The notes: generated from the sequence alone by a model not told the origin. Counted from the first letter of the stretch, positions 7,772 through 17,138 are shown. The stretch: DNA of 64,000 nucleotides from Sediminibacterium sp. UBA657 (GCA_002299885.1 DBOB01000028.1:11516-75515); one strand, 5' to 3'. Made by a program: numbers and translations.

Positions 7772-8875
7772 ATGAGCAAAAAAGGAAAGGTACTTGTCGC
7801 AATGAGCGGCGGAATAGATAGCACAGTCGCTGCAATTCTCTTACACAACGAAGGATATGAAGTAGTCGGGATTACCATGAAAACATGGGATTATTCCACC
7901 AGTAATGCCAATGGCAAGGAAACAGGCTGTTGCAATATCGATTCATTCAACGACGCTAGAATGGCGGCCGTTAACAATGGATTTCCACATTACATATTAG
8001 ATATCAGAGAAGAATTTGGTGACTTTGTCATCGAAAATTTTGTAGAAGAATATTTAGCTGGCAGAACCCCCAACCCATGTGTCATGTGCAACACGCATAT
8101 TAAATGGCGCGCCTTACTTAAAAGAGCAGATGCATTGGGTTGTGAATTTATTGCAACAGGACATTATGCTAAAGTTCGTCAACACGATAATGGACGTTAT
8201 GTGATTTCAAAAGGATTGGATGAAACCAAGGATCAAAGCTATGTTTTATGGGGTGTGGATCAAGACTTATTAAAGCGTACCATCCTTCCGCTAGGTGGCA
8301 TGCATAAAAAAGATATCAAACAAATGGCCATTGATATGGGCTATCCAGAACTGGCTAAAAAAAGCGAGAGCTATGAAATATGTTTCGTTCCTGACAATGA
8401 TTATAGAGGGTTTTTAAAACGCCGTGTGGATGGATTAGAAGAAAAAGTAAATGGCGGATGGTTTGTAGATAATAAAGGAAAAAGATTAGGTAAACATAAA
8501 GGCTATCCATTTTATACCATTGGTCAAAGAAAAGGTTTAGAATTAGCAATGGGCCATCCAGTATACGTTACAGCGATTGATCCTGAAAAAAATATTGTGG
8601 TGATTGGAGATGAATCAGACTTAGATAAGAACGATATGATGGTTGCAAAAATGAATTGGATCAAATACGATCACCTTCCAACGTCTATGGACTTGATGGC
8701 AAAAATCAGGTACCACGATACTGGTGCATTGTGTACCTTATCTCACACCGACATGGGTGTTCAAGCAAGATTTTATGAAAATGTAAAGAGTATTGCACCC
8801 GGACAAAGCGCAGTGTTTTATGAAGGCGAGGATGTAGTTGCCGGAGGTATTATACAGAGCGGCGTTTTAGTATAG
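7772..8875 (+). CDS. mnmA: tRNA-specific 2-thiouridylase
   Basis: MnmA adenylates and thiolates U34 of tRNAs for Lys, Glu and Gln. The 367-residue protein begins MSKKGKVLVAMSGG, with the PP-loop ATP-binding motif SGGIDST at residues 12-18. The two catalytic cysteines are visible in NPCVMCN (about residues 93-99) and YEICFVPDNDYRGF (about 201-214). The C-terminal beta-barrel closes with PGQSAVFYEGEDVVAGG. The ATG at 7772 is preferred over the frame's upstream GTG because the latter falls within the -7 box. The gene's 3' end overlaps the convergent methyltransferase gene by 26 bp. Confidence 0.96.
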   Translation: MSKKGKVLVAMSGGIDSTVAAILLHNEGYEVVGITMKTWDYSTSNANGKETGCCNIDSFNDARMAAVNNGFPHYILDIREEFGDFVIENFVEEYLAGRTPNPCVMCNTHIKWRALLKRADALGCEFIATGHYAKVRQHDNGRYVISKGLDETKDQSYVLWGVDQDLLKRTILPLGGMHKKDIKQMAIDMGYPELAKKSESYEICFVPDNDYRGFLKRRVDGLEEKVNGGWFVDNKGKRLGKHKGYPFYTIGQRKGLELAMGHPVYVTAIDPEKNIVVIGDESDLDKNDMMVAKMNWIKYDHLPTSMDLMAKIRYHDTGALCTLSHTDMGVQARFYENVKSIAPGQSAVFYEGEDVVAGGIIQSGVLV

Positions 8876-9854
8876 CACCAAACAAGGTGTCTGCTTGTTT
8901 GGAATAGCCAATAAAATATTGTTGCTTTATTAATTCAAATTCACCTTGCGCTAATATTGCATTAACATGCGCTTCATTCTCTGCTGCGTAAACTGAACAT
9001 GTTGCAAGAAGAAGATGCCCATTTAATTTTACAGTAGGTAAAATATTAGCAATGATTTTTGATTGCAAATTGGTATAGTAATCTAAATCTTTCTTTTTGA
9101 AAAAAGCAATCTGTTCTGGTGTCCTACCCCAAGTTCCAGAACCAGAACAAGGTAAGTCTGCAAACACAAAATCAAAAGGCTTCTTGATATCAAATGGTTC
9201 GGTTAAATCAATCACTTGAACACTTGCTGGACGAATTCCCGCTTCTTGCAAGCGTTTGTCTGCATTGAATAAAATACTTTCTCTTACATCCGATACATGC
9301 ATGCGAATATTCTGCATGGTATCAAACATTAAAATAGTTTTACCACCACTTGCAGCGCATGCATCCCAAACCTGAATGGGTGTTTCCATACTAGTTGGAA
9401 CAAATTGCAATAAATCTGCAATTGCTTGCGAGTTTAAATCCTGAATCACCGCCTCTTTGTTCAATGCCAATACATTTTGCAAAGCAGTCGTATTTGAAAA
9501 TGCAAAGCAATGCTCATGCACCTGTGTATATTCAATAGACGCAGCAAGCAATGCAGCAATCACTTTTTCTTTTTGCCAAGGTCTAATTCTAATAAATAAT
9601 AAAGGCTGGATGGTATGGGAATGTATAAATGTAGGGATATCAATTTCCTTTGAAATAGCTTCCTGTAAAGGAAAATTTGCATGCATATCCCTAAAATGCG
9701 CATAACAAAAAGCACTGATACTCTTGCGGTCTTTGCTTCCGTGTTTTTTATTGGCAGCAAAATATTTTTTCAAGTAAGCCGCCAAAGGTTCCGGCCCTTG
9801 ATAAGCAGTAATTAATTTTTGAGCAGTTTCTTGATGTTGATTTTGATGCGTCAT
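8850..9854 (-). CDS. RsmB/NOP-family RNA cytosine-C5 methyltransferase
   Basis: A 334-residue SAM-dependent RNA m5C methyltransferase of the RsmB/Nop2/Sun group. Motif I is CAASGGKT (family CAAPGGKT, proline replaced by serine), motif IV with the first catalytic-site cysteine is DLPCSGSGTWGR, and motif VI with the second is LLATCSVY. It is about 95 residues shorter than E. coli RsmB because the N-terminal NusB-like domain is missing, so the rRNA position modified is uncertain. I place the start at 9854 (MTHQNQ): an in-frame ATG eight codons earlier lies inside the sucB terminator hairpin and is unlikely to be used. Confidence 0.85.
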   Translation of the reverse strand: MTHQNQHQETAQKLITAYQGPEPLAAYLKKYFAANKKHGSKDRKSISAFCYAHFRDMHANFPLQEAISKEIDIPTFIHSHTIQPLLFIRIRPWQKEKVIAALLAASIEYTQVHEHCFAFSNTTALQNVLALNKEAVIQDLNSQAIADLLQFVPTSMETPIQVWDACAASGGKTILMFDTMQNIRMHVSDVRESILFNADKRLQEAGIRPASVQVIDLTEPFDIKKPFDFVFADLPCSGSGTWGRTPEQIAFFKKKDLDYYTNLQSKIIANILPTVKLNGHLLLATCSVYAAENEAHVNAILAQGEFELIKQQYFIGYSKQADTLFGAILKRRSV

Positions 9855-9860
9855 GCTATA

Positions 9861-9891
9861 AAAAAGAAAGTCATGCAAAACATGACTTTCT
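9861..9891 (-). terminator. Terminator after sucB
   Basis: Stem of 11 bp, arms 9865-9875 and 9881-9891 (AGAAAGTCATG with CATGACTTTCT), five-base loop. On the minus strand it is followed by a T run. It sits directly before the start codon of the RsmB-type gene. Confidence 0.88.
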
Positions 9892-9911
9892 GATATTCTT
9901 TTTTCTTTGAA

Positions 9912-11147
9912 TTATAATTCTAATAAACTTGCTACAGGGTCTTTAGCAATTAATAAAAGTGCAGGATTTTCTAACAACTCTTTTACTCTTACTAAGAAGC
10001 CTACACTCTCACGACCATCAATGATTCTGTGATCATAACTTAATGCTAAGTACATCATTGGTAAAATTTTAACTTCACCATTCACCGCCATTGGACGATC
10101 TTGAATTTTATGCATACCTAATATAGCAGACTGAGGAATATTAATGATTGGGGTACTCATTAAACTTCCAAATACACCTCCATTGGTGATGGTAAAAGTA
10201 CCGCCAGTTAATTCTTCTGCAGTTAACTTGCTATCTCTTGCTTTGCCTGCTAATTCAATTACTTTTTTCTCGATACCCGCCATACTTAAGCTTTCAACGT
10301 TTCTGATTACAGGAACAGTCAAGCCTCTTGGAGTACTTACTGCAATACTAATGTCTGCATAATCATGGTATAACAATTGATCTCCGTCAATAAATGCATT
10401 TACAGAAGGCCACTCCGTCAAAGCAATTGCACAAGCTTTAGCAAAGAAACTCATGAATCCTAAATTCACACCATGTGCTTCTTTAAACTTATCCTTGTAT
10501 TGTTTTCTGATCTGCATAATGCCAGTCATATCTACTTCATTGAAAGTAGTTAACATGGCAGTGGTATTCTTTGCCTCAACTAAACGACGGCTAATTGTTT
10601 TTCTTAGGTTAGACATTTTTTCTGGACGCACATTGCGAGAGAATAAGTCTTGTCCAGCAAACTGTATTTTGCCAGGATTATTTAATGCATCCAATACATC
10701 TACTTTTGTAATCTTTCCAGCAAAACCACTCGCTTTAATTTGATTGGTGTCTACTTTTTTGTCTGCGATGATTGCAGCAGCAACAGGTGTTGCTTTTACA
10801 TTATTTGGAACACTCGTTACAGGAGCTGTTGAAGCTGCAGGTGTTGAAGGAGTAGTTGGAGTCGTTGGAGCTGCAGCAGTTTCAGGCTTTGGCGCTTCAC
10901 CAGCTGGCTTAGTCGCTTTCTCATCAATGTCTGCTAAGATCGCTCCAATTAAAATACTATCCCCTTCGGTTGCTTTATGATGCAATTTACCCGCTTGTTC
11001 AGCGTTCACTTCGAAAGTTGCTTTTTCACTTTCTAACTCAGCAATGACTTCGTCACGGTCTACCCAAGCGCCTTCTGGCTTAGTCCACTTTAACAAAGTT
11101 ACTTCTGTGATAGATTCTCCTACTGTAGGTACTTTAATGGAAATCAT
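9912..11147 (-). CDS. sucB: 2-oxoglutarate dehydrogenase E2 (dihydrolipoyl succinyltransferase)
   Basis: E2 of the 2-oxoglutarate dehydrogenase complex, passing the succinyl group from lipoamide to CoA. The 411 residues comprise one lipoyl domain (residues 1-75, lipoylated Lys42 in ESEKATFEV), an Ala/Pro/Thr linker (about 80-115), a peripheral-subunit-binding domain (about 120-155, TPVAAAIIADKKVD) and the acyltransferase domain with the catalytic DHRIIDG at 371-377. It starts 11 bp after sucA and is followed by a terminator, so sucA-sucB form the operon. The E3 subunit is not in the window. Confidence 0.96.
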   Translation of the reverse strand: MISIKVPTVGESITEVTLLKWTKPEGAWVDRDEVIAELESEKATFEVNAEQAGKLHHKATEGDSILIGAILADIDEKATKPAGEAPKPETAAAPTTPTTPSTPAASTAPVTSVPNNVKATPVAAAIIADKKVDTNQIKASGFAGKITKVDVLDALNNPGKIQFAGQDLFSRNVRPEKMSNLRKTISRRLVEAKNTTAMLTTFNEVDMTGIMQIRKQYKDKFKEAHGVNLGFMSFFAKACAIALTEWPSVNAFIDGDQLLYHDYADISIAVSTPRGLTVPVIRNVESLSMAGIEKKVIELAGKARDSKLTAEELTGGTFTITNGGVFGSLMSTPIINIPQSAILGMHKIQDRPMAVNGEVKILPMMYLALSYDHRIIDGRESVGFLVRVKELLENPALLLIAKDPVASLLEL

Positions 11148-11158
11148 GTTTTAATATT

Positions 11159-13909
11159 TTAGATAGAAAACGCAGTTGTTATTATTTCATTTTGTTCTTT
11201 CGCGTGCACTTTAGCATAACCAGTTGCTGTTGCAGCACTTGCTTGTCTACTAATCACACCATACTTAATTGCCTTTAAATTCATTTGCAAGAAACTAGCA
11301 GCGCCCATGTTCAAAGGTTCTTCTTGTACCCAGAACCAAATTGCTTTACCATATTTTTGGTGCAATGCGGTAATCTGTTGAACAGGCAATGGATACAATT
11401 GTTCTATACGCACAATTGCGATATCTGTTCTTTGTTCAGTTTTTTGACGCTCTGCCATTTCATAATAAATCTTACCAGAGCAGAACAATACTTTTTTAAC
11501 ATCCTCTACTTTTTGAACAAATGGATCATCAATTACTTCTTTGAATCCGCCTTTTGTTAAATCAGCCATCGGACTAAATGTGGCCGGGCTTCTTAAATTG
11601 GCTTTAGGCGAGAAGTTAATCATTGGTTTTCTGAATGACCATGCTAGTTGTCTTCTTAATGCATGGAATAAATTCGCCGCAGTGGTTACATTGGTGATCA
11701 CCATATTGTGTTCTGCACACAATTGTAAATAACGCTCTAATCTTGCACTACTATGTTCTGGACCTTGGCCTTCGTATCCATGAGGTAATAACATGACCAC
11801 CCCATTTTGACGTTGCCATTTTTGTTCACCTGCTGCAATAAATTGGTCGATGATTGTTTGCGCACCATTTGAGAAATCTCCAAACTGTGCTTCCCATACT
11901 ACTAAAGCATCGGCGTTTGCTAATGCATAGCCGTATTCGAATCCAAGAACACCGTACTCGCTCAATAATGAATTATAAATTCTAAAAGGTTCTTGTCCTT
12001 CTGCAACCTGATTCAAGCGATTAAATTGTTCATTGGTATTTTCATCTACTATAACAGCATGACGATGACTAAATGTACCACGCTTCACATCCTGTCCACT
12101 CATACGAACCGTTTTGCCTTCTGCTAATAAAGAAGCATAAGCCATTAATTCACCGGTCGCCCAATCTATCTTTTGTTCTGTCTCGTATAATTTTACTTTC
12201 TCTTGAATTAATTTATCAACTTTTTTTAATGGCGTAAAACTAGCAGGCCATTTCATTAAAGCATCAAATATAGATTTCGCTTTTTCAGCAGTAATTGAAG
12301 TATCAGGTGAACTAATAAAATCTTCGTTCGTTGCTTTACGCATTGCCTCCCAGGCCAATTCAGGCGCTTGGTATTTATAAGGCAATGGATGTTGTTTCAC
12401 CTCATCTAATCTTGCTTGAAGATCGGACCAGAATTTCTTTTCCATTTCCTTGGCTAATTCTTGCGCACTTGCCTCTCCGTTTTGTAAAAGGTATTCAGCA
12501 TAAGTTTCTCTAGGATTCTTATGTTTTTCAATTAAGCTATATAATTGAGGTTGCGTATATTTTGGATCATCTCCTTCATTGTGTCCATGCTTTCTGTAGC
12601 AAACCATGTCAATGAAAATATCGTTCTTGAATAATTGTCTGTAGGTTGTTGCAATTTGCACAGCTTTCACCACTGCCTCCGCATCATCTCCATTCACATG
12701 TATTACAGGTGCTTGAACCATTGCAGCAATTGAGGTACAATAGTTCGCACTTCTTGCATCATCAAAATCTGTTGTGAATCCAATTTGATTATTAATTACA
12801 AAGTGAATTGTACCACCAGTTTTATAACCATTCAATTGACACATCTGTAATATTTCATACACAATACCCTGACCAGCCACAGATGCATCACCATGAATTA
12901 GAATTGGTAAAATTTTAGATACATCCGATTTGTACAAGATATCTGACTTAGCACGCGCAAATCCTAAAACTACCGGATCTACTGCTTCTAAGTGCGATGG
13001 GTTAGGCATCAATTTAAGATGCACTTTTTTATTACTGAAAGTGGTTACTTCAGAAGAGAAGCCCATATGGTATTTCACGTCACCGCTACCCATGGTTTGA
13101 TCTAATACTGCAGTACCTTCAAATTCACTAAAAATTTGTTCATAGGTTTTGCCCATGATATTTGCAAGCACATTCAATCTTCCACGATGCGCCATACCAA
13201 TCACTACTTCTTCTACTCCGTGCGCTCCAGCAGTGTTTATGATCGCATCTAATGCAGCAATCGTAGACTCCCCGCCTTCTAAAGAGAAACGCTTTTGTCC
13301 AATGTATTTAGTATGTAAGAATTTTTCGAAAATAACACCTTGATTTAATTTTTCAAGGATGTGTTTTTTCTGATCTAATGGAATTGGTTGACTGAATTTA
13401 TTTTCAAATTCATCGGTTAACCAATCTATTACTTTTTGATCAGAAATATATTTAAACTCAATGCCCAAATTATGCGCATAGGTTTTTTGTAAATGACTAA
13501 GTATATTTTTTAAAGTCGTTGCACCTAATCCAATGATGGAACCAACCTGAAATGTTTTATCTAAATCCGCCTCGGTCAATTCAAAGCAAGCTAGATCTAA
13601 ATTAGCCCCTCTATCCTTTCTAGTACGAATAGGATTGGTTGTTGCAATTAAATGTCCTTTATTTCTGTAGCCCAAAATCAAACGGTAAACTTTAATTTCA
13701 TTCGCCCAATCTGCACTTACATTGGATAATGAGGAGGGTGCAGAAGCGCCTTGTGCAGGTGCTGCTGTGCCGTTTTGCATCGCAAAATCGAAGCCTTCAA
13801 AAAATTTAATGATATCTGGGTCTACTGATGCAGGATCAGTTAAAAATTGTTGGTACAAACCTTCTATGAAGGCTGGATGGGAGTTGGTGATGTAGCTGAA
13901 ATCCTTCAT
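11159..13909 (-). CDS. sucA: 2-oxoglutarate dehydrogenase E1 component
   Basis: Thiamine-diphosphate-dependent decarboxylase of the TCA cycle, 916 residues, the normal length for E1o. Recognisable segments are the N-terminal E2-binding region FIEGLYQQFLTDPASVDP, the HRGRLNVL motif near residue 240, the thiamine-site GDASVAGQGIVYE near 340, the GDDAEAVV motif near 400, the RKHGHNEGDDP motif near 450 and the C-terminal transketolase-like part with HGYEGQGPEHSSAR. First gene of sucAB. A variant box GATATTTG (13946-13953 on the minus strand) may be its promoter. Confidence 0.97.
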   Translation of the reverse strand: MKDFSYITNSHPAFIEGLYQQFLTDPASVDPDIIKFFEGFDFAMQNGTAAPAQGASAPSSLSNVSADWANEIKVYRLILGYRNKGHLIATTNPIRTRKDRGANLDLACFELTEADLDKTFQVGSIIGLGATTLKNILSHLQKTYAHNLGIEFKYISDQKVIDWLTDEFENKFSQPIPLDQKKHILEKLNQGVIFEKFLHTKYIGQKRFSLEGGESTIAALDAIINTAGAHGVEEVVIGMAHRGRLNVLANIMGKTYEQIFSEFEGTAVLDQTMGSGDVKYHMGFSSEVTTFSNKKVHLKLMPNPSHLEAVDPVVLGFARAKSDILYKSDVSKILPILIHGDASVAGQGIVYEILQMCQLNGYKTGGTIHFVINNQIGFTTDFDDARSANYCTSIAAMVQAPVIHVNGDDAEAVVKAVQIATTYRQLFKNDIFIDMVCYRKHGHNEGDDPKYTQPQLYSLIEKHKNPRETYAEYLLQNGEASAQELAKEMEKKFWSDLQARLDEVKQHPLPYKYQAPELAWEAMRKATNEDFISSPDTSITAEKAKSIFDALMKWPASFTPLKKVDKLIQEKVKLYETEQKIDWATGELMAYASLLAEGKTVRMSGQDVKRGTFSHRHAVIVDENTNEQFNRLNQVAEGQEPFRIYNSLLSEYGVLGFEYGYALANADALVVWEAQFGDFSNGAQTIIDQFIAAGEQKWQRQNGVVMLLPHGYEGQGPEHSSARLERYLQLCAEHNMVITNVTTAANLFHALRRQLAWSFRKPMINFSPKANLRSPATFSPMADLTKGGFKEVIDDPFVQKVEDVKKVLFCSGKIYYEMAERQKTEQRTDIAIVRIEQLYPLPVQQITALHQKYGKAIWFWVQEEPLNMGAASFLQMNLKAIKYGVISRQASAATATGYAKVHAKEQNEIITTAFSI

Positions 13910-13945
13910 TGTATATCCTTTCGTTTATTTGTAAAACTAGGTACG

Positions 13946-13953
13946 CAAATATC
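13946..13953 (-). promoter_or_regulatory. Possible -7 box for sucAB
   Basis: GATATTTG on the minus strand matches TAnnTTTG except for the first base, 36 bp before the sucA start. The same variant, followed by C, is found in front of recG. Confidence 0.35.
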
Positions 13954-14097
13954 GGTTTAAATGATTGATTAATAAAGTAAAATGCGCTAAAAATCTAAGT
14001 AAGATTTTGATCTTCAGCAGCCCTATTTTTTGTGTTTTCACAGATAATCCCCATTTTATACTCAAATAGTGAAAAAATAGGTTTTTGGTTTCATTTC

Positions 14098-14120
14098 AAC
14101 TAATTGAATTTCAATTAGTT
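14098..14120. promoter_or_regulatory. Perfect palindrome between sucA and rpsT
   Basis: Two 11-bp arms, AACTAATTGAA (14098-14108) and TTCAATTAGTT (14110-14120), separated by one base. There is no GC core and no T tail of terminator type, so a protein-binding site shared by the divergent sucAB and rpsT promoters is the simplest reading. The rest of the 296-bp intergenic region is AT-rich and otherwise featureless apart from the promoter boxes. Confidence 0.5.
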
Positions 14121-14174
14121 ATACTGAATTTTTATTTTTTTTCATTTTAATTTTTAATATTTGCACAAGTCCCT

Positions 14175-14182
14175 TACCTTTG
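14175..14182 (+). promoter_or_regulatory. -7 box for rpsT
   Basis: TACCTTTG, an exact TAnnTTTG, 23 bp before the rpsT start codon. Confidence 0.6.
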
Positions 14183-14205
14183 CCCTCCTGAAAATTAATT
14201 AGTAC

Positions 14206-14475
14206 ATGGCAAATCATTCGGCTACAAAAAAAGATGTAAGACAAGCAACTAAACGTCGCGATAGAAACCGTTATTATGGTAAAACTACCCGTAACGCTAT
14301 TCGTGATTTAAAGACAATAGAAGAACAAAAAGCTTACGACGAAAAGTTACCAACAATCGTTTCTCAAATCGATAAATTAGCAAAGCGTGGAATCATCCAC
14401 AAAAACAAAGCTGCTAATTTAAAGAGCAAGTTAGCTAAGCACGTTGCTGTGAAGCAAGTGGTTAAGAAAAAGTAA
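14206..14475 (+). CDS. rpsT: 30S ribosomal protein S20
   Basis: An 89-residue basic protein that binds 16S rRNA in the small subunit. It begins MANHSATKKDVRQATKRRDR, and the three-helix composition with repeated KxxxR and the LAKRGIIHKNKAANLKSKL segment (about 58-76) is diagnostic of S20. It is monocistronic, with its own -7 box and an intrinsic terminator immediately after. Confidence 0.97.
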   Translation: MANHSATKKDVRQATKRRDRNRYYGKTTRNAIRDLKTIEEQKAYDEKLPTIVSQIDKLAKRGIIHKNKAANLKSKLAKHVAVKQVVKKK

Positions 14476-14509
14476 TTGAACACGCTTTATAGCGTCTTTA
14501 ACCAATATT

Positions 14510-14541
14510 GAAATCCTGCCCTACGAGGCGGGATTTTTTTT
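14510..14541 (+). terminator. Terminator after rpsT
   Basis: Nine-base-pair stem, AATCCTGCC (14512-14520) with GGCGGGATT (14527-14535), one T-G wobble, loop CTACGA, followed by a T8 run. Confidence 0.9.
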
Positions 14542-14591
14542 GTCCCCACCCTATGTGAAATACTCCCTTTCCTAGACATCTATTTTCATTG

Positions 14592-14599
14592 TATCTTCG
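14592..14599 (+). promoter_or_regulatory. Variant -7 box 4 bp before guaA
   Basis: TATCTTCG differs from TAnnTTTG at one position and is followed by CCTT and the ATG at 14604. The identical octamer precedes trpS. Predicts a leaderless guaA transcript. Confidence 0.45.
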
Positions 14600-14603
14600 C
14601 CTT

Positions 14604-16139
14604 ATGACTGAGAAAATATTAATCCTCGATTTTGGTAGCCAATACACCCAATTAATTGCAAGAGCAGTTAGAGAAGCCAATGTCTATTGTGAAATTCAGC
14701 CCTTTCATAATGCAATTGTCTTTGATGAACATTTAAAAGGTGTGATTTTAAGCGGCTCTCCCGCTAGTGTAAACGAAGACGAGGCACCCAATGTGGATAT
14801 ACAAGCTATTTTAGCCAAACTACCCCTTTTAACCATTTGTTATGGTGCTCAATTGAGTGCTAAGAACTTTGGAGGAAAAGTAGAAAAGTCCAATAAACGC
14901 GAATATGGCCGTGCCCAATTGCGTATCAAAAAGGACGATATCATATTTAAGAATATCCCAGACAATAGCCAGGTATGGATGAGCCATAGCGACTCTATTA
15001 CTGTTTTACCAGAAAATTTTGAACTATTGGCAGATACAGATAGTATCCCAGTAGCTGGATTTAGAAAGATAGCAGATCAAGGCAATAGCTTACATGGATT
15101 TCAGTTCCACCCAGAAGTCTACCATTCCTCTGAGGGTAAGACCATGATTCGTAATTTCTTAGTAGAAATATGTGGATGTAAACAAAACTGGACTCCAGCT
15201 TCCTTTGTCAATGAGACTGTAGCTCAGTTAAAAGAACAGATCGGAGACGGTCATGTGATTATGGCATTGAGTGGAGGCGTAGATAGTACGGTTGCTGCCA
15301 CTTTAATTCATAAAGCCATTGGGAATCGCCTTCATGGTATTTTTGTTGACAATGGGGTTCTAAGAAAAGACGAGTTCCAACAGGTACTGGATATGTACCA
15401 AAAAATAGGATTGAATGTAAAAGGGATTGATGCTAAAAATATGTTCTATGACGCCCTTGCAGGCAAATCTGATCCCGAAGAAAAGCGAAAAATCATTGGA
15501 AAACTATTTATAGATGTATTTCAAATAGAAGCTTCTAACATGTTGGAAGCCAAGTTTTTAGGTCAAGGAACAATTTATCCAGATGTCATTGAAAGTGTGA
15601 GCGTTCATGGGCCATCTCAAACTATTAAGTCACACCATAATGTAGGAGGCTTGCCAGACACCCTACATCTTAAATTAGTAGAGCCGCTTCGTAGTTTATT
15701 TAAGGACGAGGTTCGAAAAGTAGGTCTTGAATTAGGAATCCCTGCAGATATGATCCAAAGGCATCCTTTCCCTGGTCCAGGATTGGCAATCCGTATCTTG
15801 GGTGAGATTACACCTGAAAAAGTAGACCTTTTACAAAGAGCTGATGCGATATATATCAATGGACTAAAAGAATTTGGATTATATGATAAGGTATGGCAAG
15901 CCGGAACCATCCTTTTACCTGTAAAAAGCGTTGGCGTAATGGGCGATGAAAGAACCTATGAGTTCACTGTGGCATTAAGAGCAGTCACTTCTGTGGACGG
16001 TATGACGGCTGACTGGGCACATCTTCCTTATGAATTCTTAGCACATATGAGCAATTCTATCATCAACCAAGTAAGAGGTATCAATAGAGTTGTGTATGAT
16101 ATTAGCAGTAAACCACCTGCTACAATTGAGTGGGAATAG
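14604..16139 (+). CDS. guaA: GMP synthase (glutamine-hydrolysing)
   Basis: Converts XMP to GMP with glutamine and ATP. The 511-residue protein has an N-terminal class I amidotransferase domain (nucleophile C79 in ICYGAQ; H168 and E170 in FHPEV), an ATP-pyrophosphatase domain with SGGVDST at 222-228, and the dimerisation domain ending KPPATIEWE. The amidotransferase elbow reads CYGAQ where CYGMQ is common. I start at MTEKILILDFGS because it gives the family N-terminus and because the -7 box lies just before it. Single gene, followed by a terminator shared with the convergent regulator gene. Confidence 0.97.
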   Translation: MTEKILILDFGSQYTQLIARAVREANVYCEIQPFHNAIVFDEHLKGVILSGSPASVNEDEAPNVDIQAILAKLPLLTICYGAQLSAKNFGGKVEKSNKREYGRAQLRIKKDDIIFKNIPDNSQVWMSHSDSITVLPENFELLADTDSIPVAGFRKIADQGNSLHGFQFHPEVYHSSEGKTMIRNFLVEICGCKQNWTPASFVNETVAQLKEQIGDGHVIMALSGGVDSTVAATLIHKAIGNRLHGIFVDNGVLRKDEFQQVLDMYQKIGLNVKGIDAKNMFYDALAGKSDPEEKRKIIGKLFIDVFQIEASNMLEAKFLGQGTIYPDVIESVSVHGPSQTIKSHHNVGGLPDTLHLKLVEPLRSLFKDEVRKVGLELGIPADMIQRHPFPGPGLAIRILGEITPEKVDLLQRADAIYINGLKEFGLYDKVWQAGTILLPVKSVGVMGDERTYEFTVALRAVTSVDGMTADWAHLPYEFLAHMSNSIINQVRGINRVVYDISSKPPATIEWE

Positions 16140-16180
16140 AAAAAAATTGTATTAAATAACTTCTTATTTAATATCAAACA

Positions 16181-16221
16181 AAATGGGTTAATTCATTATT
16201 TATCAATGAATTAACCCATTT
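16181..16221. terminator. Bidirectional terminator between guaA and the S24 regulator gene
   Basis: Seventeen-base-pair perfect stem (16181-16197 with 16205-16221), seven-base loop, A-rich on the left and T-rich on the right, placed between two convergent genes. Confidence 0.88.
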
Positions 16222-16291
16222 TTTATTTTTAAAATACTATCAAGTCAAATGATTAGCAACAATTGTCTAGTAGGCCTCAAATAAGCTGACA

Positions 16292-17095
16292 CTAGTTCAA
16301 TTTCTTCTGAATTGAGGTGATTTGGTCCTGTAATGTATTCACCACCCCAGCTAATTGATCCACATTCCACATTGGCTGTGACCCAGCTTTATGAATAATG
16401 TAAACGGCCTTCCAAACCTCCACAATATCTTTGGTATTTACTTGATATGGCTCGTATAACGGATTGTCACTCAATAAAGTAAGCTTCTCTCCAATAGTAT
16501 CCACCGAACGATCATCATTGGTGATGATACGCTTGTAAACTACACCGTCTGTATTTGAAATAACGATATAGGTATTGCTGCTTTTTACATCTTTAAGACT
16601 AGCCACACGCTCACCCACAATCACACTTCCACTAGGGGTTGGCAACATACTATCTCCTACAATCTCAAATGCACGGTATTCACCTGGCGCCAACATAGGC
16701 AATGTGAAAGTATTTAACTCATCAATGAATTCAGGGTCTGCATAGCCAGCTAAGTATCCTGCAGCTGCTTTTACAGGCACGAAGGACACAATGGCTGCAC
16801 TATTTGAGCTATCTATTTTAAGTGAACGACGACGCTCTAAATAAGAGCCTCCCATATTATACCCTTGGTTCAGGTCAAATTCCTCCATTTGAGAGAGATC
16901 TTGAAATAAGAATACCTCCAAACTAATATTAAATAAAGCACAAATGGCTTCCTGCACTTCTAACCTTGGTTCTGCTCTGCCTTCTTCGTAGGCACCCACT
17001 AGTGAACGCTTAATTTGAAGTTGGTTGGCTAACTCTTCTTGAGTCCAATCACGTTGCTTTCTAATGAATTTTAAATTCTTTCCTGCGTATGACAT
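16292..17095 (-). CDS. XRE-type HTH regulator with LexA-like S24 peptidase domain
   Basis: A 267-residue repressor-type protein. An XRE helix-turn-helix occupies residues 6-62 (LKFIRKQRDWTQEELANQL). The C-terminal S24 domain has the serine S149 in EIVGDSMLP and the lysine K188 in GVVYKRI, the pair used for self-cleavage in LexA and lambda CI. A candidate Ala-Gly cleavage site is A112-G113 in KAAAGYLAG. Inference: it is inactivated by autocleavage, perhaps on DNA damage, since Bacteroidota often lack canonical LexA. Two phased operator-like sites lie just upstream of its start, which suggests autoregulation. Targets other than itself are unknown. Confidence 0.85.
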   Translation of the reverse strand: MSYAGKNLKFIRKQRDWTQEELANQLQIKRSLVGAYEEGRAEPRLEVQEAICALFNISLEVFLFQDLSQMEEFDLNQGYNMGGSYLERRRSLKIDSSNSAAIVSFVPVKAAAGYLAGYADPEFIDELNTFTLPMLAPGEYRAFEIVGDSMLPTPSGSVIVGERVASLKDVKSSNTYIVISNTDGVVYKRIITNDDRSVDTIGEKLTLLSDNPLYEPYQVNTKDIVEVWKAVYIIHKAGSQPMWNVDQLAGVVNTLQDQITSIQKKLN

Positions 17096-17096
17096 A

Positions 17097-17133
17097 ACTA
17101 ATAATTTTAGTGCAATTTACTAATTATTTTAGT
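17097..17133. promoter_or_regulatory. Two phased operator-like sites at the S24 regulator gene
   Basis: Two 15-bp sites, ACTAATAATTTTAGT (17097-17111) and ACTAATTATTTTAGT (17119-17133). Each is a dyad of half-sites ACTAA and TTAGT with a 5-bp spacer. They are 22 bp apart from start to start, about two helical turns, and differ at one base. They lie between the likely -7 box (17139-17146) and the start codon at 17095. Confidence 0.72.
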
Positions 17134-17138
17134 TTTTC

